NCBI GenBank assembly: GCA_022824565.1 | Contig: JAJDZQ010000155.1 | Coordinates: 1-32,666, forward strand | Reading direction: 5' to 3' | Length of the DNA: 32,666 nt | Origin: Anaerolineae bacterium | Lineage (GTDB): Bacteria; Chloroflexota; Anaerolineae; Aggregatilineales; Phototrophicaceae | In this document: one piece after another, positions 9,205 to 16,787 of the stretch | Layout: every line of letters starts with the position of its first letter | Position numbering within the stretch: position 1 is the stretch's first letter | Program-made: the position numbers and the translations under genes | Notes under the pieces: model-generated | The model's input: only the letters and a program-made list of their open reading frames with translations | Databases searched by the model: none | Told to the model about the DNA's origin: nothing

Positions 9205-9370
9205 CCAAAATGAGGGAAGGGGAGCAAATGCCCAAAGAACCTAGAGACCGTAGGGGCGAGGCGCCGACTCGCCCGCAGCCACCAGCCTCCAAAATGAGGG
9301 AAGGGGAGCAAATGCCCGAATAACCTAGGCATCGTAGGGGCGAGGCACCGACTCGCCCGCAGCCACCAGC
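9205..9370. repeat. Two tandem 82-bp repeat units
   Basis: Units at 9205-9286 and 9289-9370 are direct repeats with a period of 84. Each begins CCAAAATGAGGGAAGGGG and ends CTCGCCCGCAGCCACCAGC, and they differ at only a few positions. The first unit is preceded by a C-rich block (9178-9204) of the same G/C-rich repeat style found elsewhere in the window. The second unit runs right up to the stop codon of the XRE gene (CTA on the plus strand at 9370-9372). Confidence 0.9.
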
Positions 9371-9624
9371 TAGTTCTTGCTAATCGCCGGCGACTGCGCC
9401 AACGAAATATTTTCCGTAAGCATCATCAACGTGGATACCCGTGTATCCAGCGCTTGCGCAATGCCGATCATCGCCCGCAGCGAAGGAGACTTCAAGCCGC
9501 GCTCGATTTCGCTGATATAGGTACGGTGCAACCCCGAGCGAAACCCCAATTCCTCCTGCGACAAACCGAGCTCCCGCCGCTGCTTGCGCACGACTTCGCC
9601 AAAGATGCTTTCGAATGGACGCAT
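9370..9624 (-). CDS. Small XRE-family helix-turn-helix regulator
   Basis: An 84-residue DNA-binding protein that is almost entirely one Cro/C1-type HTH domain. Helices read LSQEELGFRSGLHRTYISEI (about residues 21-40), followed by ERGLKSPSL and the helix of an alpha-only XRE fold. No sensor domain is attached. ATG 9622-9624 is chosen; an in-frame TTG at 9651 would add nine residues and neither has a strong ribosome binding site. It is transcribed divergently from the poly-G secreted-protein gene at 9761, so the region between (9625-9760) may hold its operator. Similar regulators are found in restriction-modification and phage loci, but no such genes are present here. Confidence 0.85.
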   Translation of the reverse strand: MRPFESIFGEVVRKQRRELGLSQEELGFRSGLHRTYISEIERGLKSPSLRAMIGIAQALDTRVSTLMMLTENISLAQSPAISKN

Positions 9625-9654
9625 AGCACAATTGTCCGACTCCAGCGTCAATTC

Positions 9655-9694
9655 TCTACAGACTATTGACTGAAGTAAAAATGTAGACTATAGT
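9655..9694 (+). promoter_or_regulatory. Promoter and putative operator before the poly-G secreted-protein gene
   Basis: TTGACT at 9666-9671 and TATAGT at 9689-9694 are spaced by 17 bp, a near-consensus sigma-70 promoter giving a start near 9701 and a leader of about 60 nt. The -35 box is bracketed by the inverted pair TCTACA (9655-9660) and TGTAGA (9682-9687), and the sequence AGACTAT occurs twice as a direct repeat (9660-9666 and 9685-9691). These are candidate binding sites for the adjacent XRE protein; the binding is an inference. Confidence 0.6.
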
Positions 9695-9760
9695 GTGCAA
9701 ATTGCGTGACCGCGCATGCCATGTGGCCATTCATTCAGCCGCACCTCGGGAGGCAGAAAA

Positions 9761-11543
9761 ATGAAGAAAATGCAGATCCGCACGAAGCTGCTTTTCTCCC
9801 TAATGCTTATAGTCTTTTCAGGACTAATTCCCTTAAGCGCGCAGGACGGGGGGGGGGGGGGGTGAACTGACGCTGTCCTGGAGCGCCGCAAACCCCAGCG
9901 AAACCGGTCTGCAAGTTTGGTATGGCGTGTCTATTGTGCTCCCAGACCAAACAATCCGGGATTATAAAACTAAGGCGACCCGCTTTACGTTTACCGGGCT
10001 GACTGTGGGCACATCCTACCAATGGTTGATTTATGTCTTCAGTTGCACCAAAGGTGAAGCTGAGTTCTTTACCGATGGCGATCCGGGCACGCCAAACTGC
10101 GTGGCGTCATTACAACAGGGTCCTAGTGGCACTGACGTCGCGACCATCCCGCAGCCAACCCCAACGCCAACGCCAACCCCAACGCCAACCCCGACGCAAG
10201 CTCCAGGCGGCACCCTCACTGGCGATGGGGAACTGACGGTGGCCTGGAACGCCGGAGACCCCAGCGAAACCGGGCTGCAAGTTTGGTATGGCGTAGCTGT
10301 GCTAGATGAGCAAGGTAATTGGCATGATTATAAAACTCAGGCGACCAGCTTTACATTTACCGGGCTGACTGTGGGCACATCCTACGAATGGATTGTTGAT
10401 TACTTCAGTTGCACCGGCACCGAAGTTTCGGGCTATAACGATGGAGATATGGGCTCGCCAAGCTGCGCGGAAGTTGATACCAACTCACAGGTATTTGGCA
10501 TGGACACCGCGACCAGGTCGTCGTCAACAGGTTCGCCAGGTACGCCATCGTCAGGATCAGGAGACAGCGGCGCCTCCATCACCATCTCTTGGGACCGCGC
10601 GGTGGATCCTGAAGGCGGCAAAATTTGGTATATGGTGACATACGCGAGTGGCAGCGAAATTACCGACAAGCAGTCCATTACCATCAGCGGCTTGGTAGCT
10701 GGCACAGAATACAGGTGGGATGTGGTTTCCTATTCCTGCATGCCGGGTGATCAGGTGGTGAGTGGATGTTCGCAGTTGAGCGATGGCCCGCACGCGTCGG
10801 GCATGGCGACTACAGGCAGAGCTCCGGCTACAGCAGGCGGCAATGGCGGCAGCAGTGGCGGCGATGGTGTCAGCAGTGGCGGCGATGGTGGCAGCAGTGG
10901 CGGCGATCGCGGCAGCAGTGGCGATTCCAGCGCAGCGTCCCAGCCGTCGTCTACCGAACGATATCATGACCACAATGTGCTTGTCACTTGCCCGGCCTTT
11001 GGCGCGTGTGCCCCGCACAACCAGGCGCTGACGAACTCGATGGTGGGCCACATGGACATCATCGAACAAGGCATTTTGTCGACGACCAATGTCTGGGGCA
11101 CAGTCCCGGCGGGTACGCGCGTCTGCTTCATCGGGAAAACTGGCGGCGGCGTCATGTTCAAGGATTCGTCAATCACGCCGCATCCGATCTATTGGCTGAC
11201 GCCCTATATGCTAGGCAGCGACACCTGCGTGGACATCCCGGGCGAGGGCACCGTGGCCTTGGTCAGTGGGGGAGGCATATACTTGGCTTCTGCGCCACAG
11301 CCAGAATCGCCTGCGCCCGCTTCGCCACCCGTGTCACCGCCGTCGTCGCCAATCTGCCAAGTCAAGCTTGGACACACGCTTTACCTGCGCGCCGCGCCCA
11401 ACGGGCAGAAAATCGGATTGGTCTGGATGAATTCAGAGGTGCCGGTCTTCGCTGTGGACGGACAATGGTATCAGGTGGAATTTGAAGGGCAGACTGGCTT
11501 CATCAGCCGCTACCACAGCCGGCTGCTTTCTGGCAGCTGCTAG
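9761..11543 (+). CDS. Secreted fibronectin-III-like/SH3b protein with frame-breaking poly-G tract (probable phase-variable gene, OFF as given)
   Basis: Translation starts at ATG 9761, 7 nt after GGGAGG (9748-9753), and gives a typical signal peptide: KKMQIRTK, then a hydrophobic core, ending LSAQD. A run of 15 G (9848-9862) follows and leads straight into TGA (9863-9865), so the peptide ends after 34 residues. The large frame begins one base out of step in the same G run: GELTLSWSAANPSETGLQ. A G-run of 14 or 17 would fuse the two into about 593-594 residues. The mature protein would have two near-duplicate FN3-like domains with a Cys pair, separated by a (TP)n linker, then a third FN3-like domain, a Gly/Ser/Asp heptad linker (about 10850-10925), a Cys-rich region, a Pro-rich hinge and a C-terminal SH3b domain ending SGSC. 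Adhesin- or wall-binding-like; the exact function is unknown. Confidence 0.8.
9848..9862 (+). repeat. Poly-G homopolymer, 15 bases
   Basis: Fifteen consecutive G between the signal-peptide codons and the mature domain frame. It is by far the longest homopolymer noticed in the window and sits exactly where the reading frame changes. Confidence 0.95.
10158..10200 (+). repeat. Hexanucleotide repeat encoding a Thr-Pro linker
   Basis: Alternating CCAACG and CCAACC units encode a (Thr-Pro)n spacer between the first and second FN3-like domains of the secreted protein. The unit length is a multiple of three, so slippage would change linker length but not the frame. Confidence 0.85.
10849..10926 (+). 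repeat. 21-nt in-frame repeat encoding Gly/Ser/Asp heptads
   Basis: About three and a half copies of a 21-nt unit encode GSSGGDG-like heptads (GSSGGDG, VSSGGDG, GSSGGDR, GSSGDS) in the linker of the secreted protein. It is an in-frame coding minisatellite. Confidence 0.85.
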
Positions 11544-11598
11544 GCGCTTGCTGGCAGCGCGGTTTCGCCCATCCCCGGTCCCTTCCCCGTATCAACAC

Positions 11599-11800
11599 TG
11601 AGGACAGGGCAGGTTTCCAAGGGAGCGCATGTGAGGGTCTACCCCACCCCCCAACCCCCTCCCCGATGCATCAGGGAGGGGGAGCGCATGCAGAGAATAT
11701 GAAATCTGATGCTCAATTTCTTGCAGATTAGCATTAAACGCACAGGATTCTCGACGAGGCACCCTTCCCTAGTTCACTGGGGAAGGGCCGGGGATGGGGT
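11599..11800. repeat. Composite intergenic repeat (modules B and C)
   Basis: The left module (11599-11680) recurs in the same orientation at 27461-27541. The right module (11656-11800) recurs in reverse complement at 25996-26139, including a non-G-rich core that reads TTTCTTGCAGATTAGCA. Two hairpin-like palindromes are present: CTCCCC-GATGCATC-AGGGAG around 11660-11681, and CCCTTCCC (11762-11769) with GGGAAGGG (11780-11787). The latter may double as a terminator for the flanking convergent genes. No gene is supported in 11544-11826. Confidence 0.85.
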
Positions 11801-11826
11801 AGAAAAAACTGTTCTCAGCTCATTTT

Positions 11827-12771
11827 TTAGGAAGGGACCGGGGATGGGGTTGCATGTATTCGGTCCTTCGCCTGCTCAATAAAGCGGCGGAAGCGCGGCT
11901 CCATTTCTGGCCGCGTGAACCAGCCCGACCGGTTAGCCATGGGGCGGGCGCTGGCGGCCAATTCAAATAGCGGCAAATCAGTCAATGTCCAGCCTGCGGC
12001 TTGCTGATAGGCGCGCAGAAATTCGTCGGCGGCCTCGGGCAAGCCATCAAGGCAATAGCACATGCGCGTATAGGCGACATCGGCGGCCGGCTGCCCATAA
12101 CCCGCCTCTTCCCAGTCGACCACCGCCGAGATCGCGCTTCCCTGCCACAGGATATTGCCCGACCAGTAGTCGGTGTGGGCGAAGCGCGATTCTCTGGGCT
12201 GCCAGCGCCCCCAATGCGCATTGACCAGCTGCCAGACCATTTCGCCGTCGGGGTCGCGGCGCATATAGGCGGGGATTTCGCCAGATTTGATAAACCAGGC
12301 CACCTCGATATTGTCGTTCATCAGGTAGGGTTTGTCGGCTTCTGTGAAGGGCAGTTGATGGATTCTCGCCAGCATCCGCGCTGTATCGGCGGCTCGTTCT
12401 CCCCACAGCGGCGCTTGTGTCGACGGATCAATTGGCGCGCCGGGCACATACTCGGTGACGATGCCTGGCAAGCCCAGCAGCTCGCCCGTGTCATCCAGCA
12501 GCAGTGGTTTGGGAGCGGGGATTCCCTGCCGCTGCAGCATGCCCAGCGCGTGAAATTCGCAGGCCTGCTTGCTGTGGCCTGCTGCGTAGTTTTCGGGGTT
12601 ATAGCGACGCAGCACGATCTTGCGCGCTTCGCCGCCGAGCAGCTCAACCAGATGCGTGAAGTTTGAATAACTGCCCGGCAGCGCAGAAACGCGCCAGTCG
12701 CCAACCAGCCCCAGCGCATCCAATGTCGCTCGGATGGCGGGTTGCGTGGGCAGGTTTTCTCCAGCGCTCAT
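11827..12771 (-). CDS. APH-family phosphotransferase (possible sugar kinase)
   Basis: A 314-residue aminoglycoside-phosphotransferase-fold kinase. The catalytic loop is HTDYWSGN (His199, Asp201, Asn206), the metal-binding aspartate is Asp219 in AVVDWEEAGYG, and KIVLRRYN (51-58) is the expected beta-3 segment. APH-fold enzymes phosphorylate sugars, choline, amino acids and antibiotics. As the last gene of a fucosidase/transporter operon, with its ATG overlapping the upstream stop (ATGA, 12768-12771), a carbohydrate substrate is more likely than an antibiotic; the APH-fold N-acetylhexosamine 1-kinases offer a precedent. This is inference. The last nine residues, HATPSPVPS, are encoded by an intergenic-repeat fragment, so the original C-terminus may have been replaced. 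Confidence 0.85.
   Translation of the reverse strand: MSAGENLPTQPAIRATLDALGLVGDWRVSALPGSYSNFTHLVELLGGEARKIVLRRYNPENYAAGHSKQACEFHALGMLQRQGIPAPKPLLLDDTGELLGLPGIVTEYVPGAPIDPSTQAPLWGERAADTARMLARIHQLPFTEADKPYLMNDNIEVAWFIKSGEIPAYMRRDPDGEMVWQLVNAHWGRWQPRESRFAHTDYWSGNILWQGSAISAVVDWEEAGYGQPAADVAYTRMCYCLDGLPEAADEFLRAYQQAAGWTLTDLPLFELAASARPMANRSGWFTRPEMEPRFRRFIEQAKDRIHATPSPVPS
11830..11856 (-). repeat. Repeat fragment inside the 3' end of the kinase gene
   Basis: GGGACCGGGGATGGGGT (plus strand) matches the end of the repeat module at 11784-11800 only about 35 bp away. Here it lies inside the coding sequence and encodes the Pro/Ser tail of the kinase. Confidence 0.7.
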
Positions 12772-14222
12772 CGCAGTCGGATTTTCCAGGTTGCCGCCAG
12801 GTTGTTGTCAAAATGCAGCGCGTCTGCTTGGATGGTCAGCCCGTCCCTTGTTTGCGTCCACCGCACCGGCTGGTCCGAGCCGAGCAGCGAGACCTGCTCA
12901 ATGCCCACGCCATTGCGCAGCGCGGCGAAAGTAACCGCCCCCCGCGGGATGCCCAAGGTCATGGCATAGATCGTCCGGCCATCTTTCGATTGCGTGTAGC
13001 GGCGGTCGCTGGCATCGCAGTTTTCATATTCCCAGAACTTGTGTCCGCGCCGCTCGACGATTAGTTTGGAGTCATCGCCTTCCGCATGGGTTGTCCAGGG
13101 CACAGTCTCATAAATCGCCTCGCCATAGTTGCGCAGCCAGTCGCCCAGCTGCAATAGGGGCTCGCGTTGTCCCGGCGGAATCTTGCCATCGGGAGTCGGC
13201 GAAAGCGACAGCATCATGGTGCCGCCGCGCGCTGTGCAGTCGACTAGCTTGCACAAAAGCGTATGTGCCTTGTGATAGCGCTGCCCCTCGACCCAGCCCC
13301 AGCTTTGATCGCCGATGCGCATATCGTCATTCCACGCTCGCTGGTAGCGGGCAGGACGATCGCGCCCCGACTCAAAATTGATGACGCCAAAGTCGGGATG
13401 GAAGTTGTATTGCATGCTGACAGGCAGCTTGTTGAGCACGAGCACCTCTTTGCCCCAAGCCCGCGCGCGATTGAGGTAATGCGCCAGCATCTCCAACGCT
13501 GTTTCTTCATAGCCTTCGTCGCGGAATTTGCCGCCATCGAACCACATCATATCGGGCTGGTATTTGTCGATCACCTCACGGACTTTCGCTCGCCATTGGG
13601 CGAAGAATTCGTCAAATTGGCTGGTCTGCTGCACCCAGTAGAAATCGGCATATTCGGGATCGAAGAGATCCCAGCCTTCTTCCAGTCCACGCTGCACCGC
13701 CGCTTCGTCAAATGTCTGGCTCCACTGCGTCCAGCCAGGCAGAAACCAGTTGAAGCCGCGAATGATGTGAAAAGGCGCGACCAAGCGCAAGCCCTTTTGC
13801 CGCAAAGCCGCCGCCAACTCGCCATACAGGTCGCGCTGCGGTCCCATCGCCCCGACATGCCAGCGGTAGACATCGCTAGCCCACAAGCCAAAGCCATCGT
13901 GATGCGCCAATGAAAAGCCGGCATAACGCGCGCCCGACGCGGCGAACAAGTCTGCCCAGTCATCGGCATCGTAGTGCTTGGCTGTGAAGCCAGCGATAAA
14001 ATCCTTGTAGCCGAAATGGGCGGGATTGCCGAAGCGCTCGCTGTGTTGCTGGTGAATTTCGTGCTCGGGGTCATACATCCACTTGCCATACCATTCATTG
14101 CCGAAGCCCGGCACGGCGTAGATGCCCCAATGCGCATACAAGCCGAATTTGCTGTCGTTGAACCAGGCGGGCACCTCGTGCGTAATCAGCGAATCCCAAG
14201 TGGCCTCATACACTCTGCTCAT
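12768..14222 (-). CDS. Alpha-L-fucosidase, GH29 (copy 1)
   Basis: A 484-residue retaining exo-alpha-L-fucosidase. The GH29 barrel shows LYAHWGIYAVPG (about 28-39), the substrate-contacting pair in LAHHDGFGLW (106-114), and the nucleophile Asp229 in MMWFDGGKF. A C-terminal beta-sandwich follows. There is no signal peptide, so it acts in the cytoplasm on imported oligosaccharides. ATG 14220-14222 is chosen because AGGAGA lies 6 nt upstream and it matches family N-termini; a longer frame from 14381 would run through the upstream transporter gene. The start is one base after the stop of the upstream MFS gene, and the stop overlaps the kinase start, indicating translational coupling. It is clearly diverged from the other two GH29 proteins here, so the three probably split linkages or substrates. 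Confidence 0.93.
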   Translation of the reverse strand: MSRVYEATWDSLITHEVPAWFNDSKFGLYAHWGIYAVPGFGNEWYGKWMYDPEHEIHQQHSERFGNPAHFGYKDFIAGFTAKHYDADDWADLFAASGARYAGFSLAHHDGFGLWASDVYRWHVGAMGPQRDLYGELAAALRQKGLRLVAPFHIIRGFNWFLPGWTQWSQTFDEAAVQRGLEEGWDLFDPEYADFYWVQQTSQFDEFFAQWRAKVREVIDKYQPDMMWFDGGKFRDEGYEETALEMLAHYLNRARAWGKEVLVLNKLPVSMQYNFHPDFGVINFESGRDRPARYQRAWNDDMRIGDQSWGWVEGQRYHKAHTLLCKLVDCTARGGTMMLSLSPTPDGKIPPGQREPLLQLGDWLRNYGEAIYETVPWTTHAEGDDSKLIVERRGHKFWEYENCDASDRRYTQSKDGRTIYAMTLGIPRGAVTFAALRNGVGIEQVSLLGSDQPVRWTQTRDGLTIQADALHFDNNLAATWKIRLR

Positions 14223-14223
14223 A

Positions 14224-15510
14224 TCATTTCTCCTGCTTTGGAAGGGGAGGATTGTGGCGCGGCTCTGCCACCCAGCGCAAGAACATCCAACCGGCGACCA
14301 AACCAGCGCAGATAGATGCCGCGAACAAGGCGTTGTATCCAAATTGCCCGGCGATCCAGCCGCCGAGCAGGGGCGCAGCAAAAGTAACTGGCGCCAGGAT
14401 GCTGTTGGTCAAGCCGATGTAGGTGGGCTGGTCGGCTGCGGGCGCGAACTCCAGCACGATATTGTATTGCGATACCGAGTCGCAGGAGATTGCGCAGGCC
14501 AGCAGGCTCACCGCCACCGCCACCAGCGCAAAGTCGCCAGCCAGCAAAGCGCACAACGAGGCGAGCACGATGCTCAGCGCGGCCAGGCTCAGGTTGCGTT
14601 TGTGTCCCCAGCGATCGCCCAGGCTGCCCATCAGCGGCTGGAGCAGCGCTTGCGTGCCGATAAAAACCGCCGCCAGCAAGCCCACTTCCGCTCCGCCCAA
14701 TTGCAGGGACTTCTCGCCGAAGACCACGAAGAAGCTGGTCGACATGAGGCTGACGCGCAGCAGGCCATACGTCAGCAGATAGCGCCGATAATTGTGCTGG
14801 GCGCGCAAGATGTCTGGCAGCCGCCGCAGATATTGGCGCATATTGCCCGCGCGCTTGACAGTCTCGCTGGGTGGCTCGCGGGTTAATGCCAGGCATGTCC
14901 ACGAAACCAGGTGGATGGCCCCCGCCACGAAGAATAGCAGCGCGAAGCCACCGGGATAGGCCACTTCGTCCAGCACGCGGCCGACAAAGAGCGCTCCGCC
15001 GACGCCCATCAGCATGCCGCCACCATTGGCAATGCCGAAGAAAATGCCGCGCCGCCGCACCGACACCACCTTGCCGATCATCGTGTACCAGGCTGGTGTT
15101 ACGATGCCGCCGCCAAATGCCGAAACGGCAAAAAGCCCAAAGAAGAGGACGAGCGCCAGGCTGGGGTTGCTCTCGGCGAAGAGCAGCAGGCACAGCCCAA
15201 TCAGCGGGATGGGCAGACGTTGCAAGATGCCGCTGGCAATCACGACGAAAGGCAGTTTGCGCCGCAAACCCTCGGCATGGTTCGCCATGAAAAGCTGTGG
15301 CAGATAATACGAGATGCTATAGAGCGCCGGGACCAAGCCAATCAGCAGCGGCGCATCGCCGAGCTTGTTGACCAGCAGCGGCAGAATTGTCTCTTGCGCG
15401 ACCAAACTCGCCGCCAGCGCAAAGAGCATATTGTCCAGCACATTGACTGTGAAATTCCAGCGCAGGTGTTTGTCTGCGTCGGTCATGAGCGCGGGTTCAA
15501 GCTGAGTCAT
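14224..15510 (-). CDS. MFS transporter (second of a tandem pair)
   Basis: A 428-residue twelve-helix major facilitator protein. The MFS loop signatures are NHAEGLRRKLPFV after helix 2, SVRRRGIFFGIANG between helices 4 and 5, and GSLGDRWGHKRN in the second half. It is strongly similar along its length to the neighbouring transporter at 15497-16786 and begins with the same LRWNF(T/S)VN motif. ATG 15508-15510 would overlap the upstream gene by 14 nt; an internal ATG at 15484-15486 would start after that gene's stop and is an equal alternative, and neither has a clear ribosome binding site. Position between two fucosidase genes suggests transport of fucose, fucosyl-oligosaccharides or efflux of a product; the substrate is not readable from sequence. 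Confidence 0.88.
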   Translation of the reverse strand: MTQLEPALMTDADKHLRWNFTVNVLDNMLFALAASLVAQETILPLLVNKLGDAPLLIGLVPALYSISYYLPQLFMANHAEGLRRKLPFVVIASGILQRLPIPLIGLCLLLFAESNPSLALVLFFGLFAVSAFGGGIVTPAWYTMIGKVVSVRRRGIFFGIANGGGMLMGVGGALFVGRVLDEVAYPGGFALLFFVAGAIHLVSWTCLALTREPPSETVKRAGNMRQYLRRLPDILRAQHNYRRYLLTYGLLRVSLMSTSFFVVFGEKSLQLGGAEVGLLAAVFIGTQALLQPLMGSLGDRWGHKRNLSLAALSIVLASLCALLAGDFALVAVAVSLLACAISCDSVSQYNIVLEFAPAADQPTYIGLTNSILAPVTFAAPLLGGWIAGQFGYNALFAASICAGLVAGWMFLRWVAEPRHNPPLPKQEK

Positions 15511-16786
15511 GCTGGGGAGTCGCCAGGGGTTGCGGCGGATTGTCACGCGGCTCGAGCACCCAAAAATGCAGCAGCGCGCCACCGGCAATGCCACAGATGA
15601 GCATCAGCACGAACAATTGGTCGAAGCCAATATCCGCCACCCAGCCGCCGATGATGGGCGCCAGAAAGACCACCGGCGCCAGCAAGGTATTTGTCAAGCC
15701 GATGAAGGTCGGTTGGTCTTCGGGCAGGGCGAATTCCAGCACGATGTTCAAGTGCGAGATGCGGTCAGCTGCCAGCGCCGTGCCCAGCAGCGCAAAAGCC
15801 AGCAGCAACCCGCCTATATCGCTTGCCAAAGCCGCCAGCGCCGCCGCCAAGGCCACAGCAAATGCGAAGATCGTCAGGTTGAGTTTGTGCCCGCGTCGGT
15901 CGCCCAGCCAGCCCAGCCCCAGCTGCATCACCGCCTGGCTGCCCAACAAGACCGCCGTCAGCAAGCCGACTTCCGCGCCGCTGAGCGCAAAACTTTCGTT
16001 GCCAAAGACGATGAAAAAGCTCGCGCCCATCAAACCCAGGCGGCTGATGGAATAGCTGAACAAAAAGCGCCGAAAGTTCGCGTTGCCGCCCAGCACCGCC
16101 GGCAACTGTCGGAAGTATTGCCGCTGCGATATCTGTTGTTTGACGCTGGGGCTTTCTGGTTCGCGGTTGAGCGACAAGCCGATCCAAGAGATGCCCATGA
16201 AGACCGCTGCCGCCAAGAAGAGCGCCGCGAAGTTGTGTGGATAGGCGACTTCGTCCAGCACGATGCCCACCAGAATCGCGCCAAAAACGCCCATCAGCGT
16301 ACCCAATCCATCGCTGACGCCGAAGAAAATGCCGCGCCGATTCACCGGCAGCACCTTGCCAATCATGGTGAACCAGGCCGGCGTCGCCACGCCCGCACCG
16401 AACGCGCCCAAGCCGATCGCCAGATAGACCGCCAGCAGAGTCAACTCCGGCGCGCTAATGGCGAAAACGCCCACGGCAATCGCAACGAAAAAGTAGGGAA
16501 CGCGCTCCAGCACGCCGCCCACAAACATGACAAAAGGCAACTTGCGTGTGAGGCGCTCGGCATGATTGGCGGCGAATAGCTGTGGCAAATAGAAGCAGAT
16601 GCTGAAGATGGCGGGCACGAGGCCAATGGCGATCTTGGAATCGGTCAAGTTGCTAATCAAGAGCGGCATGATCGTCTCGCGCGAGATCAAGCTGAAAGCC
16701 AACGTGATGAAGGTGATGTCGATCAGGTTGACAGAAAAGTTCCAGCGCAGGTTGCGTTGGACGAAGTCGTCTGTTTTCGCTTTCAA
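15497..16786 (-). CDS. MFS transporter (first of a tandem pair)
   Basis: A 429-residue twelve-helix major facilitator protein beginning KAKTDDFVQRNLRWNFSVN. It has NHAERLTRKLPFV after helix 2, PVNRRGIFFGVSDG between helices 4 and 5, and GWLGDRRGHKLN in the second half, all shared with the downstream paralogue. The first codon is TTG (16784-16786), one base after the stop of the upstream fucosidase (TGA-C-TTG), and no ATG is available near the conserved N-terminus, so expression probably relies on coupling to the upstream gene. The pair is a local duplication. Two secondary transporters beside an ABC importer are unusual and may handle import and release of different sugars. Confidence 0.88.
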   Translation of the reverse strand: MKAKTDDFVQRNLRWNFSVNLIDITFITLAFSLISRETIMPLLISNLTDSKIAIGLVPAIFSICFYLPQLFAANHAERLTRKLPFVMFVGGVLERVPYFFVAIAVGVFAISAPELTLLAVYLAIGLGAFGAGVATPAWFTMIGKVLPVNRRGIFFGVSDGLGTLMGVFGAILVGIVLDEVAYPHNFAALFLAAAVFMGISWIGLSLNREPESPSVKQQISQRQYFRQLPAVLGGNANFRRFLFSYSISRLGLMGASFFIVFGNESFALSGAEVGLLTAVLLGSQAVMQLGLGWLGDRRGHKLNLTIFAFAVALAAALAALASDIGGLLLAFALLGTALAADRISHLNIVLEFALPEDQPTFIGLTNTLLAPVVFLAPIIGGWVADIGFDQLFVLMLICGIAGGALLHFWVLEPRDNPPQPLATPQHDSA

Positions 16787-16787
16787 G

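Noticed and set aside
9205..9370. Tandem repeat considered as a CRISPR fragment
   Set aside because: Only two units of 82 bp separated by 2 bp, without spacers or cas genes.
10849..10926. 21-nt repeats considered as CRISPR or regulatory iterons
   Set aside because: They are in frame and encode a regular Gly/Ser/Asp linker within a coding sequence.
11827..12771. Aminoglycoside-resistance gene call for the kinase
   Set aside because: The APH fold is shared by many metabolic kinases; its operon is carbohydrate-related and nothing points to resistance.
14223..14381. N-terminal extension of GH29 copy 1 to 14381
   Set aside because: The extra 53 residues lie inside the upstream MFS gene and lack family similarity; ATG 14222 has a good ribosome binding site.
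15509..16579. A 356-codon plus-strand frame opposite the MFS pair
   Set aside because: Its Gln/Arg-rich product is the complement of membrane-protein codons; no start signal or family pattern.
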